Source of the DNA: VFZS01 sp964353255
GTDB taxonomy: Bacteria > Acidobacteriota > Terriglobia > Bryobacterales > Bryobacteraceae
Assembly: GCA_964353255.1 (NCBI GenBank)
Contig: CAYGVJ010000034.1
Location: forward strand, 1-41,146
Direction of reading: 5' to 3'
DNA: 41,146 nt
Shown: in pieces, positions 1-8,914 of the stretch
How positions within the stretch are numbered: the first letter of the stretch is position 1
How the letters are laid out: each line of letters starts with the position of its first letter
The notes under the pieces: model-generated
What the model was told of the DNA's origin: nothing
Databases searched by the model: none
What the model saw: only the letters and a program-made list of their open reading frames with translations
Translations under genes and position numbers: made by a program

Positions 1-725
1 ATCTTCATCTGCTCCTGGGTGGAGTTCTGGGCCTCGTCCACGATGATGAAGCTGTCGTTCAGGGTCCGGCCCCGCATGAAGGCGATGGGCGCCACCTCGA
101 TGGTGCCCCGCTCCAGCAGCTTCTCCACCTTGTCCGGCTCCAGCATGTCGTAGAGCGCATCGTAAAGCGGGCGCAGGTAGGGATCCACCTTCTCCTGCAA
201 CGTGCCCGGCAGAAAACCCAGCCGTTCGCCGGCTTCCACCGCCGGCCGCGTCAGGATGATCCGGCTGACCTGCTTGCCCAGCAGCGCCGACAGACCCATG
301 GCCACCGCCAGGTAGGTCTTGCCCGTGCCCGCCGGGCCGATGCCGATAACCAGGTCGTGGCGCTCGATGGCTTCCAGGTACCGCCGCTGGTTGATCGTCT
401 TGGGCAATACGACCTTCTTGCCGAAACTGCGCTGCCGCCCGCTGTGCACCAGGGCCCGCAGAGTGACCTGCGGATCCTCGATGATCACCTTCAGGTAGCT
501 GTTCATGTCTCCGTTGCCGAAGACTTGGCCCTCGCCTACCAGCGCCACGTAGTCTTCCAGGATGCTCTGCGCGCGGCTGACGCCGGCCTCCTCCCCCTCG
601 ATCTCCAACGAGTCATCGAGCAGGCGGGTACGAACGTCGAAGCCGGTTTCCAGCAGGCGCATGTTTTCGTCACGAGTCCCGAACAGGGACTCAATGCCGC
701 GGGTGATCTGGACTGATGCCTTCAT
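1..725 (-). CDS. phoH: PhoH family ATPase, C-terminus cut by window edge
   Basis: PhoH-like P-loop ATPase, usually near 320 residues in this family. About 241 residues are present, reading leftwards from ATG 725 to the window edge. A Walker A motif (GPAGTGKTYLA) and a Walker B-like IIVDEAQN are visible, the latter close to the edge, with an N-terminal KH-like region before them. The family is linked to RNA metabolism and often sits beside ybeY; that gene is not in view. The gene is divergent from the oxidoreductase across about 170 bp. Identification is firm; the cellular role is known only from the family. Confidence 0.95.
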   Translation of the reverse strand, partial: MKASVQITRGIESLFGTRDENMRLLETGFDVRTRLLDDSLEIEGEEAGVSRAQSILEDYVALVGEGQVFGNGDMNSYLKVIIEDPQVTLRALVHSGRQRSFGKKVVLPKTINQRRYLEAIERHDLVIGIGPAGTGKTYLAVAMGLSALLGKQVSRIILTRPAVEAGERLGFLPGTLQEKVDPYLRPLYDALYDMLEPDKVEKLLERGTIEVAPIAFMRGRTLNDSFIIVDEAQNSTQEQMK

Positions 726-880
726 TCGGAATTGAGTGGAGCTGCCTCCTTGTGGGCGCGTGCCAGCGGCGAAGGGCCGCTTGAGCACGACAAATCTCGG
801 AAGGATATGCGCGTGCTTGAGTCCGCTGGCGCGGACCAAGATCTGACATCCAGTCGGGATTATAGCAGATCGGGAGGTGC

Positions 881-886
881 TAGACT
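881..886 (+). promoter_or_regulatory. Candidate -10 box (TAGACT), leaderless
   Basis: TAGACT lies 8 nt before ATG 895, so transcription would begin at or next to the start codon. No good -35 hexamer is seen. The same spacing recurs at several other genes in this window. Confidence 0.4.
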
Positions 887-894
887 ACTGGCAT

Positions 895-1965
895 ATGAAA
901 CATCTCATTGCCGCCGCGTTGTTGCTGGCTCTACCCCTGTGCGCCCAGCAGTACAAGATCGCCGTGGCCGGGCTGGTCCATTCCCACGCCTGGGGGCACC
1001 TGCCCCGGATGGCCAAAGGCGAGGCCGCCAAGCTGGTGGGCATCGCGGAACCCAACCTCGAGCTCGCCGCCGAGGCCAAGACGCTGGTCGGTCCGGAGGT
1101 CCCGTTCTTCACCGACTACCGCCAGATGCTCGAACAGGCCAAGCCCGACATCGTCTGGGCGTTCGTCGAGAACAACCGGCACCTGGAGATAGTCCAGGCC
1201 TGCGCCCCGCGCCGCATCCACGTGATGTTCGAGAAACCTCTGGCCGCCAGCCTCCGAGACGCTCTGGCCATCCAAAGGCTGGCCGCCCAGCACGGCATCC
1301 AGGTCATGACCAACTACCAGATGGCCTGGTGGCCGGCCAACTATGCCATGAAGGCCCAGGTCGAGGCGGGGGCGATCGGCAAGGTCTGGCGGCTGCACGC
1401 TGTGGTCGGCCACGGCGGCCCGGGCTCGAGCGGGGTGCGCAACAAGTACTTCTTCGAGTGGCTCACCGACCCGGTCCGCAACGGCGCCGGCGCGCTGGTC
1501 GATTTCGGCTGTTACAACGCCTTGTGGGCGCTGTGGTACATGGGCCGTCCCACAACGGTTTACGCCCAGGCCAACCATCTGCGGCCGGAGACTTTCCCCA
1601 AGGTGGAAGACAGCGCCACCCTGGTGCTCCAGTACGACCAGGGGGTGGCCATCCTGGAGGGCAGTTGGGACCTGCCGCGCAGTTTCCAGGATCTCGAGGC
1701 CGTCGGCCTTCAAGGGAGCCTGTACCTCGGCCAAGGCAAGGTGGAGCTGCGCAAGGGCCGCGGGGCGGCGGAAGAGGTCGCTCTGCCGACCCTGCCGCCG
1801 GAGCGCTCCGAGCCGGTGGCCCACCTGGTAAGCTGCCTACGAGCCGGCAAGCCCGTCGAGGGCCTGGTGGGGCTGCCGATGAACGTGGACGTGGTCGAAA
1901 TCCTGGAGGCGGCCAAAGAGTCCATCCGCACCGGCAGGGCGGTGAAGCTGCCCCTGCCGCAGTAA
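895..1965 (+). CDS. Secreted Gfo/Idh/MocA family oxidoreductase
   Basis: A 356-residue protein of the Gfo/Idh/MocA family, NAD(P)-dependent sugar or inositol dehydrogenase-like enzymes. An N-terminal signal-like segment (residues 1-18, ending LPLCAQQ) precedes a Rossmann strand reading KIAVAGLVHSHAWGH, where the usual GxGxxG is replaced by a His-rich loop. The family EKP motif is at 113-115 (MFEKPLAA). I chose ATG 895 over an in-frame GTG at 877 because it begins directly with the signal peptide. Substrate unknown. Secreted or exported members are common in Acidobacteriota and Planctomycetota. It converges with the kinase gene, with two palindromes between the stop codons. Confidence 0.88.
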   Translation: MKHLIAAALLLALPLCAQQYKIAVAGLVHSHAWGHLPRMAKGEAAKLVGIAEPNLELAAEAKTLVGPEVPFFTDYRQMLEQAKPDIVWAFVENNRHLEIVQACAPRRIHVMFEKPLAASLRDALAIQRLAAQHGIQVMTNYQMAWWPANYAMKAQVEAGAIGKVWRLHAVVGHGGPGSSGVRNKYFFEWLTDPVRNGAGALVDFGCYNALWALWYMGRPTTVYAQANHLRPETFPKVEDSATLVLQYDQGVAILEGSWDLPRSFQDLEAVGLQGSLYLGQGKVELRKGRGAAEEVALPTLPPERSEPVAHLVSCLRAGKPVEGLVGLPMNVDVVEILEAAKESIRTGRAVKLPLPQ

Positions 1966-1968
1966 GGA

Positions 1969-2007
1969 CGAGGCACGCCTCGCCCGCGGGCCGGGCATGC
2001 CCGGCCC
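1969..2007. terminator. Twin palindromes between convergent genes
   Basis: Two stem-loops fill the 42 bp between the oxidoreductase and kinase stop codons: CGAGGC/GCCTCG at 1969-1982 and a perfect 20-bp palindrome GGGCCGGGCATGCCCGGCCC at 1988-2007. No T-run follows, so this may be a factor-dependent bidirectional stop or a REP-like element rather than a classical terminator. Confidence 0.45.
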
Positions 2008-4833
2008 CTACTTGAGGGAGGCGTATTCCTGCCGCGCCTGCGCCAGGAGCGGGATATCCGGGTCGGCGTCTCTCCAGAGGGCGAAGAGGTAATGGTAGGC
2101 CTGGCGGGTCTTAGAGGTGTCCCCGGCGAGGGCGAAGGCGCGCGCGAGGCCGAGCTGGGCCAGCGGGCGGATAACCGCGGCGGACAGCCTGCGATCCAGA
2201 ACCTTCTGGAACTCGGCTGCGGCTTCGGCGCTCTGACGAGAACGCAAGTAGGCCAGGCCGCGCACGAAGGACGGCCGAACGGATACCGTGTGCCAATGAA
2301 CGCCGCCTTCGTACGGCGTCGTGGCCCGCAGTAGTTCGATGGCTCTGGCTGGGTTGCCGCGTTGGACTTCGACGAGGGCGCGGACGGTGGGCACGTCGCG
2401 CTGGTTGACCAGTGTGTGAGTGGGGAAGCGGGTGACCAGCTCGACGGCCAGTTTCTCGGCCTGGGCCAGGTCCCCGGCGAGCGCCAAGGCGGCGGCGGCC
2501 TGCCCCACCGTGACTGAACCGCGGGACATGGCGAGAGCTGCTGCGGCCTGCTGGCGCGCCTGGTGCGGGTTTCCGAGCGAGGCCTCCACTAAGGCCAGCG
2601 AGGCCAGTTGGCCGGCGGCCCATTCCTTGAGCTTGGCGTGCAGCGCCAGGTCGATTGAGCGGCCGCTGAGCTCCCGGGCTTGTTCCAGCCTGCCTATACA
2701 GGCTGACACGTCCGCCTGGGCGGCCAGCATGTCCTGCTCGCCAGGCTTGCCTTTCGCCCAGGCGACTTCGCGCTCTCCGGCGGCGGTGTCTCCCTGGAGA
2801 TAGGCGATGCGGTAGAGGAGGATATGGGTGATCAGGTAGTCGAGTTTGCGGGCGCTGGCCTGCTGACAGATGGCCCTGGCCTCGTCAAAGCGACTCAGGC
2901 TAGCATAGGCCGACGCCAGATTGAGGTAGGGGGAGGCCTGCTCTGGGTTGAGGCGCAGGGCCTCGCGGGCTTCTTCCAGGGCCTTGTCGTGCTGGCCGAT
3001 CGCGTTGTAGTTTACCGCCAAGGTGTTGTGCGGCGTCCAGTCCCGCGGATAGGTCTGGGCCCACAGGGTGTAGGTTTCGATGGTCTTGTCCAGTTCCCCG
3101 TTGACGCTGGCGTAGTATCGCGCGGCGATGTAGAGTCTTTCGCGCTCGCTGCCCCGGTCGCGGCGCTCGAAGGCTTTCTTCTGGAATTCGGCAGCGAGTT
3201 CGCTTTCACCCAGGTTCCCGTAAGCCCCTCCCAACCGTGCGTAAGCCATGGCGAAATTGGGGTCAAGCTCAATGGCACGCTTGTAGAACGGGACGGCCCC
3301 CTCCTCCGATCCCCTGGCGCGTTGCGCCTCGCCCAAGCTAAAGGCTTTCAAAGCTTCGAGCGAGGAGGTGGTGGCTTCAATCGGGGTGTCCAGTTTCTGG
3401 ATGGAACTGAGCGACTCGCCCAGTTTGCGGCGCAAGCGCGAGGACGCCTTGCTGACGGCCTGGAGGACCTTCTCTTTGCTTTCGGCCTCGACCTGCTCGC
3501 GGGCCAGCGCGTCGCCGGTGCGGCAGTTGAACGCATCCACGCCGATGACGTAGTTAGCGCCCAGCCCGCTGATGGAGCCCGTCAGCATGGCTTTGATGCC
3601 CGCGCGCTCGCAGATTTCCCGGGCTACGGAAGCAGTGATGCGCTCGTCGGGAGAGCGGCTCATCCAGCGCAGCGTCTGCCGCACCCGGTCCTCCGGGAAG
3701 ACGTTCAAATAGGGCGACTGTTCCAATTGGACGGCCAGGGCCTGCTTGAGCGCGCCGTCAAAGACGGTATCGCCAGTGGTGTTGACGAAGTCGGCCAGCA
3801 GGATGGAGTCGCGCTCGGTGAGGGCCGGCCCGCGGCGGAAGTAAAAGAACGCCGCGAGGGCAGCGGCCAGCAGCACCAGGGCTGCGACGGCGAGGAGGCG
3901 CTTCGGGTAACGGCGCCTGGCGGCCGCGACCGGGACGGCGGGAACACTGGCGGCGGCGGAGCGCGCCGAGTCGGTATCGCGCTTGAGGCGCTTCAGATCA
4001 GAGCGCAACTCCGAGGCGCTCTGATAGCGTAGCTCGCGGTCCTTTTCCAGCCCCTTGCCGATGATATGTCCCAGCTCCGGCGGCATCTCAGGGTTCAGGC
4101 GCGCGGGCGGCGTGGGCGCACGGTTCAGAATCGCTTCGAAGATGACTGCCGTGGTTTGGCCGGAGAAAGGCTGGCGGCCGGTAGCCATTTCGTAGAGCAC
4201 GGCGCCGAAGGAGAACAAGTCGGTGCGGGGGTCGAGGGGCTCACCGCGTGCCTGCTCGGGAGACATGTAGGCGATGGTTCCCACTGCCGTGCCGGGGCTG
4301 GTGAGGCGGTCCTCAGTAATGGTTGGCAGAGCGGTACGGGCTGCCACGCCAGGGGTCCGCTCGGCGGCCAGCTTGGACAGGCCGAAGTCCAGGATCTTGG
4401 CGTGGCCGCGCTCGGTGATGAAGAGGTTGGACGGCTTGATGTCCCGGTGGATGATGCCCTTGGCGTGGGCGGCCTCCAGCGCATCGGCGATCTCGATAGC
4501 CCAGTCGAGGAGTTGATCGGTGGGCAGCGGTTTGGCGGCAATCCGATCACGAAGCGTCCGGCCCTCCAGCAGCTCCATGGCGATGAAGGGCTGGCCTTCA
4601 TGTTCGTCAATGTCGTAAATGGTGCAGATGTTGGGATGGCTGAGCGCGGAAGCGGCATGGGCTTCGCGGCGGAGGCGCTCGACGGCCTGACGGTCGCGGG
4701 CCAGAGCTTCTGGAAGGAACTTCAGGGCGACGGGCCGACCCAAACGGGTGTCCTCGGCCTTGTAGACCACGCCCATGCCCCCGCCACCGAGCTCGTCCAG
4801 GACGCGGTAATGCGAGACCGTCTTCCCCCGCAT
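2008..4833 (-). CDS. Membrane serine/threonine protein kinase with TPR tail
   Basis: A 941-residue PknB-like kinase. Residues 8-280 form the kinase domain: Gly loop GGGGMGVV at 16-23, ATP Lys K38, catalytic loop HRDIKPSN starting at 129, DFG at 149-151, and activation-segment GTIAYMSPEQA near 185-195. All catalytic residues are present, so it should be active. A transmembrane helix spans about 313-332. Beyond it, a domain beginning ILLADFVNTTGD (about 344-480) resembles the TolB/FlgO-like segment seen in acidobacterial kinases. TPR repeats then run from about 510 to the end. Topology predicts a cytoplasmic kinase and an extracytoplasmic TPR sensor or scaffold. Target unknown. Confidence 0.93.
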   Translation of the reverse strand: MRGKTVSHYRVLDELGGGGMGVVYKAEDTRLGRPVALKFLPEALARDRQAVERLRREAHAASALSHPNICTIYDIDEHEGQPFIAMELLEGRTLRDRIAAKPLPTDQLLDWAIEIADALEAAHAKGIIHRDIKPSNLFITERGHAKILDFGLSKLAAERTPGVAARTALPTITEDRLTSPGTAVGTIAYMSPEQARGEPLDPRTDLFSFGAVLYEMATGRQPFSGQTTAVIFEAILNRAPTPPARLNPEMPPELGHIIGKGLEKDRELRYQSASELRSDLKRLKRDTDSARSAAASVPAVPVAAARRRYPKRLLAVAALVLLAAALAAFFYFRRGPALTERDSILLADFVNTTGDTVFDGALKQALAVQLEQSPYLNVFPEDRVRQTLRWMSRSPDERITASVAREICERAGIKAMLTGSISGLGANYVIGVDAFNCRTGDALAREQVEAESKEKVLQAVSKASSRLRRKLGESLSSIQKLDTPIEATTSSLEALKAFSLGEAQRARGSEEGAVPFYKRAIELDPNFAMAYARLGGAYGNLGESELAAEFQKKAFERRDRGSERERLYIAARYYASVNGELDKTIETYTLWAQTYPRDWTPHNTLAVNYNAIGQHDKALEEAREALRLNPEQASPYLNLASAYASLSRFDEARAICQQASARKLDYLITHILLYRIAYLQGDTAAGEREVAWAKGKPGEQDMLAAQADVSACIGRLEQARELSGRSIDLALHAKLKEWAAGQLASLALVEASLGNPHQARQQAAAALAMSRGSVTVGQAAAALALAGDLAQAEKLAVELVTRFPTHTLVNQRDVPTVRALVEVQRGNPARAIELLRATTPYEGGVHWHTVSVRPSFVRGLAYLRSRQSAEAAAEFQKVLDRRLSAAVIRPLAQLGLARAFALAGDTSKTRQAYHYLFALWRDADPDIPLLAQARQEYASLK

Positions 4834-4850
4834 AGCACGTGGCTGCGGGA

Positions 4851-4856
4851 ATTATA
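4851..4856 (-). promoter_or_regulatory. Candidate -10 box (TATAAT) of the kinase gene
   Basis: A consensus TATAAT reads leftwards 17 nt before ATG 4833, which predicts a 5' leader of about 10 nt. The -35 region is not recognisable. Confidence 0.45.
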
Positions 4857-4907
4857 CCGCACTTGGGGGATCGGCCACGTGAATTGTACGCGGCCCATAC
4901 GTCAGGA

Positions 4908-6161
4908 CTACTCTTCCAACCTGTAGATCGTCAGCCCCGACAGCAGCTTGGGGTAGAAGTCCGTTGATTTCTGCGGCATCACCCCGCCGGAAAAGGCCAC
5001 TCGCGCCACGTCCTCGATCGCGGTCGGCTCGACCAGGAAGGCGATCTGGGCATCGCCCCGGCGCACTTCCGCCACCGCCGCCTCCAGGCCACGCACGTAG
5101 CGGAGGTGCTTCTCCTCCCGCACCGCCTGCTCGCTGATGCCCAGCACGTCCCCGAGGAGCTTCTCGTGCAAGATCTTCAAGTACAGCTCGCCGGCTGGCC
5201 GGTTGCACGCCAGCCGGTAGAGAGTGTCCGAGCCGGCCAGCGCCACGCCGATCTTGACGCGTCCCGGATGCCGCTCGGCCCACAGTGCCCGCAAGTGCTC
5301 CAGCGTCTCCCCGGGGTGGGGGTAGAAGCCGGCTTCTTGCGCCCGGCGTAGGAAGCTCTCCGCATCGAAGCCGGGCAGGCCGCGCACCACGCGGTGGGTG
5401 GCCAGGATCCTCAGTCCGGGCGAATGCATGTTGACGAAGGTCATCATGACCTTGCCGGCGCCGGCTAGCTCGGGGTGCTCGTCGCGGAAGGCCAGGGCCG
5501 TCTCGTAACGATGGTGCCCGTCGGCAATCAGCAGCTTCTGGTCGGACATCTGCCGCTGGAACCACGTGATGCACTCGGGTTCCCGGATCCGCCACAGGCT
5601 GTGCCGCGCCTGGTACTCGTCGAGGATCGAAACCAAAGGCTCGCGCCGCGAGACATCCTTCAGAAGGACGTCGATGCGGCCTTCGGGGTCCGGATACAGC
5701 ATGAAGATGTGCCCGAAGTGGGCCCGCGTGTGACGCAACAATTCCAGGCGGTCCTGTTTCGGCCCGCTCAGCGTCTGCTCGTGCCGGTGCACCACACCCT
5801 CCGAGTAATCCTCCACCGCGCCTGATCCGATGAACCCGTGGCGCACTAATCGCTGGCCGGTTTCCGGACCGGCGAACTCCTGGGAATATGCGAACAGGCA
5901 AGGCTCGGCCTCGCGCACCAGGATGCCGCCGGCGATCCAGTCCTCCAGATAGCGCCGGGCGCGCGTGTAGACGTTGTTCTCGGGCGTGTCGGAAGCAAAG
6001 CGCTCGCCCAGGACGATGCGCACCGCATTGTAGGGATTCAGCGCCAGGTAGCGCGCCCGCATCTCTGGCGTGATCTTGTCGTAGGGCTGGGTGGCAAGGA
6101 GCTCCAGCGGGCCGGCCTGCTGGCTGTACCGGTAGGCCTGAAAAGGGAACACTCGAGCCAT
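4908..6161 (-). CDS. DUF1015 family protein
   Basis: A 417-residue DUF1015 protein. The N-terminus MARVFPFQAYRY matches the usual family opening, so ATG 6161 is preferred over an in-frame GTG at 6173. Family features seen are YDKITPEMRARYLALNPYN near the N-terminus and DGHHRYETALAFRDE mid-protein. The biochemical function of the family is unsettled; members often sit beside serine-biosynthesis genes, but none is present here. It lies 79 bp downstream of the TadG-like gene on the same strand and could share its transcript. Confidence 0.88.
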   Translation of the reverse strand: MARVFPFQAYRYSQQAGPLELLATQPYDKITPEMRARYLALNPYNAVRIVLGERFASDTPENNVYTRARRYLEDWIAGGILVREAEPCLFAYSQEFAGPETGQRLVRHGFIGSGAVEDYSEGVVHRHEQTLSGPKQDRLELLRHTRAHFGHIFMLYPDPEGRIDVLLKDVSRREPLVSILDEYQARHSLWRIREPECITWFQRQMSDQKLLIADGHHRYETALAFRDEHPELAGAGKVMMTFVNMHSPGLRILATHRVVRGLPGFDAESFLRRAQEAGFYPHPGETLEHLRALWAERHPGRVKIGVALAGSDTLYRLACNRPAGELYLKILHEKLLGDVLGISEQAVREEKHLRYVRGLEAAVAEVRRGDAQIAFLVEPTAIEDVARVAFSGGVMPQKSTDFYPKLLSGLTIYRLEE

Positions 6162-6240
6162 GGGGAAACTCACAGGATAGCGTAGGTCGATGGCCGTAGC
6201 GTCGCCCTCGAACGGAACTGCCAGACCCGGCTACTGACCC

Positions 6241-7728
6241 TCACAGCGCCAGCCTGAGGATCTCCGAAGCCACGCGGGCGAAGGCTTCGTTGAGCTGCGC
6301 CGAGGTCGGAGCGTAGACGTACAGGCCGGTGGGCTGGCTGGAAACGTAGCTGGGGCTGGTCGGATCGTTGGCGATGCGGAGGAGCAGGTCATGATCCACC
6401 GGCTCCGCGGAGGTGCCCCCAAGGCCGATCGCGTAAATCACAGGAATCAGGGTGGCGTCGCTGCGGATGTGGGTCGCGGTGTTGTTGGCCAGGTTGTTGG
6501 CGGCGTAGCGGAGCGCGCGAGGGCTGTCCACCCGGACCTTGCCCACATAGGGCCCCCCGGAGTACAGGTCGGGAGACAGGTAGCCCGTCTTGATGTTGAT
6601 GCCGTGTTGGTCCTGGTCCGGAATGTAAGCGATGTCCATCCTCGCCTTCCGGCGATTCGAGCTGGTGGTGAGAGGGGCATAGTTGCACCCGGTGCTGCCC
6701 GGGGCCACCGTCCACTCGTTTTGGAAGGAGGTGGCGGCGTCGGCCTTCATCACGCCATAGGTGGTTCCGGTCGCGGGGTAAAGGTTGCAGGGGAGAGTAA
6801 TGCAGGGATCTGCACAGATGAAGCCGAACTTGGCGGTGGAAGAAGTGCATGGGCTGGCCGGGTACGTGGTCGTCGAACTCGGGAAGTCCCACCTGTACCT
6901 GGTGTCGGAGACGGTTTTCACCGGGAAGTTGGCCGTCAGGGCGGTGGGGCGGCCATCGGTGAAGAACACGATGAGGTTCAACGCGCCCTGCTCGCCGATG
7001 TTGACCAGTTGCTGGTAGGCCTGATAGAGTCCCTGCGCGGTCCCAGTGTAAGCGCCCCCACTGGGGAAGTTCAACCCGTCGATGGTCTGGCTAAGGTTCT
7101 GGGGCGCGCGCGTCCTGAAATCCATGCCGTGGGCGAAGTCCACGGAGTAGGCGCCGCTGAAGCTGATCAACCCGAGGCGGTCCCGGCCCTCCGCGAACTT
7201 GTCCACAAAGGCTTTGGCGGAGGCTCGGACATCGTCGTCCGCTCCTGCGTACGCGACCGAGCCGGAGCGGTCGATCAGCAGAATGAGGTTGACGTCGCGC
7301 CGCGAAGCCATTCCCACCACGCGCACCGTGGTCAGGTTGAAACCCAGCAGGCGCATGAAGTAGGCCGGGGCGTCCACCGAGGCTTCCATCCGCACGGTGC
7401 GGGTCTTGTACGCCGACTCGGCCACCGTCACGACCAGTAGCCGGTTGTTGGTCATCAAGTACCCGTCGGGGAAATTCGCGTTGAAAAAGGCCTGGGCCGT
7501 GGAACGGGCGCTGTCAACCTGCTCCGCCAGACTGAGGCCCCGTTGCAGGGAACGCGCCCCGGCCAGCGCGGCCGAGTCGGCGGCCGCGGACAGCCGCGCC
7601 TTGATAGCGTACAGCAGACTGGCATCGATCGCCAGCCCGACCACGGGGATGATGGCGCCCAACAGCGCCGCCGTCAGCAGAATGCTGACTCCCCGCCGGC
7701 CAGGCTGGTGAGAAGCTGCGCGGTTCAT
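6241..7728 (-). CDS. TadG-like protein with von Willebrand A domain
   Basis: A 495-residue protein. A hydrophobic segment at about 14-38 (GVSILLTAALLGAIIPVVGL) and the following alanine-rich helix match the TadG/TadE pseudopilin N-terminus. A vWA domain begins near 146, with the metal-site motif D153-R-S155-G-S157 and a second motif FFTDGRP. A strong Shine-Dalgarno (GGAGGAGG) precedes ATG 7728. TadG proteins act in Flp/Tad pilus or surface-adhesion complexes, anchored in the inner membrane. The two TadE genes upstream form a unit with it, but no tadA, tadB, tadC, rcpA or flp gene is in the window. Confidence 0.87.
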   Translation of the reverse strand: MNRAASHQPGRRGVSILLTAALLGAIIPVVGLAIDASLLYAIKARLSAAADSAALAGARSLQRGLSLAEQVDSARSTAQAFFNANFPDGYLMTNNRLLVVTVAESAYKTRTVRMEASVDAPAYFMRLLGFNLTTVRVVGMASRRDVNLILLIDRSGSVAYAGADDDVRASAKAFVDKFAEGRDRLGLISFSGAYSVDFAHGMDFRTRAPQNLSQTIDGLNFPSGGAYTGTAQGLYQAYQQLVNIGEQGALNLIVFFTDGRPTALTANFPVKTVSDTRYRWDFPSSTTTYPASPCTSSTAKFGFICADPCITLPCNLYPATGTTYGVMKADAATSFQNEWTVAPGSTGCNYAPLTTSSNRRKARMDIAYIPDQDQHGINIKTGYLSPDLYSGGPYVGKVRVDSPRALRYAANNLANNTATHIRSDATLIPVIYAIGLGGTSAEPVDHDLLLRIANDPTSPSYVSSQPTGLYVYAPTSAQLNEAFARVASEILRLAL

Positions 7729-7752
7729 GTTCCGTCCTCCTCCCGAGACTGC

Positions 7753-8370
7753 TCAAAAGATGGTGCGCGCGTAGACGCCCGTCGATTGATAGCCGGGCAT
7801 GGTCCAATCGGGCGAAGGGAAGTACACCTCCGCCACGGAGGCCACCTCGCCGGCCTGGAGCGGCAGCACCGGCTGGAAGCCACTGGCGCAGGCGCCGGCA
7901 TCGGTCAGGTAGTTGCTCACGGTGCCATGGCTGTCGATCAAAGCGGGAGTCGGCGTTCCGAAGGCGCTGCTGCGCGCGGCTGAGTTGCCGATGACGATGC
8001 GGTGCGTGAAAACGTCCTGGTTGCGGTTGGTGCAGGCGCCGCCGGACAAGCCCGCACCGTCGCACTGCGGGTCTCCAATGTGCATCACCGTGGAGAGAAT
8101 GATCACCCCCTGGCCCCCGGTGGTGGTGATCGGGAGACCCTGCGCCAGCCGCACGAGCAACTGCTGGTTGGCCGCATCCGAGAAATCCACGGCGCGGGCG
8201 TAGAGGTGGCCGGCATCGCGGCTCACCTGGCTGATCTGGACGCTCCGCCCCAGGTTCATGCCCACCACGAAGGTTCCGAAAAGCAGAGGCAACAGCACGG
8301 TGGCCACCAGGGCGAACTCGACCAGTTCGTTGCCCGATCGTCCTCCCCGCGAACGGCGCCGCGAGCCCAT
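7753..8370 (-). CDS. TadE-like pilus assembly protein
   Basis: About 205 residues from ATG 8370, which follows AGGAG at normal spacing; an in-frame GTG at 8376 overlaps that Shine-Dalgarno and is less likely. After a basic start, the segment GNELVEFALVATVLLPLLFG carries the TadE signature: a Glu within the first turns of the hydrophobic helix. The rest is a periplasmic domain with a probable disulphide pair (CDGAGLSGGAC). The gene is 24 bp upstream of the TadG-like gene and 22 bp downstream of the second TadE gene. Likely a minor pseudopilin. Confidence 0.83.
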   Translation of the reverse strand: MGSRRRSRGGRSGNELVEFALVATVLLPLLFGTFVVGMNLGRSVQISQVSRDAGHLYARAVDFSDAANQQLLVRLAQGLPITTTGGQGVIILSTVMHIGDPQCDGAGLSGGACTNRNQDVFTHRIVIGNSAARSSAFGTPTPALIDSHGTVSNYLTDAGACASGFQPVLPLQAGEVASVAEVYFPSPDWTMPGYQSTGVYARTIF

Positions 8371-8392
8371 TTCCACTCCTTTCCGCCGCCGG

Positions 8393-8866
8393 CTATCTGG
8401 GCGGAGGGCCGCCCGACGGCGATGGTTCCATGCGGTCCGAAGAACGCGCGCGGATGGTCAGCGGCGGGAAGGCGCTTCGCCACAGCGGAGCCATCCATTG
8501 CCAGGTGTAACCCTCGACGGAGATCTCCACGATGTTGCCCCCGGCGTTGCTCTGGGTCTCGGCCAGACTGCCAGGCACGTAGTACCGGATGTAGACCTTC
8601 GAGAGGCCCGACTCTCCGCTCAGGAAGCTCAGCGTATTCCGCTGCACCACGGCCTTGATCGAGGCGTCATGTCCCAACCCGGGCTCGGTCCGGCTGGTGA
8701 CGGCGTAGCGCACCCCTTCCCGAACCGCATGCTGAAAAGTGCTTCTCAGGAAGACGGCGAAGCCGAAATCCAGGATGGCCAGCAGGATCGCGAGCAGAGG
8801 CAGGATGACCAGGGCCAGCTCGAGGAAGGCGTTGCCTCGGCGCCCGCCACGGAGCTGAGGCCGCAT
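8393..8866 (-). CDS. TadE-like pilus assembly protein
   Basis: A 157-residue TadE-type pseudopilin. The basic leader MRPQLRGGRRGN is followed by AFLELALVILPLLAILLAIL, with the characteristic Glu in the hydrophobic helix, and then a small extracytoplasmic domain. GGAGG upstream of ATG 8866 supports the start. It is first in the TadE-TadE-TadG block and 48 bp downstream of lgt, so it may belong to the same long transcript as ileS-lspA-lgt. The pairing of two TadEs with a vWA TadG is common in Tad loci. Confidence 0.83.
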   Translation of the reverse strand: MRPQLRGGRRGNAFLELALVILPLLAILLAILDFGFAVFLRSTFQHAVREGVRYAVTSRTEPGLGHDASIKAVVQRNTLSFLSGESGLSKVYIRYYVPGSLAETQSNAGGNIVEISVEGYTWQWMAPLWRSAFPPLTIRARSSDRMEPSPSGGPPPR

Positions 8867-8914
8867 CAGCCAGAACCTCCCATGTTGGACTCATCGTCCA
8901 GCGTGAGGAGAGTT

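Noticed and set aside
732..2015. A 427-codon frame overlapping the oxidoreductase
   Set aside because: Arg/Gly/Pro-rich shadow frame with no family features; the real gene is in another frame.
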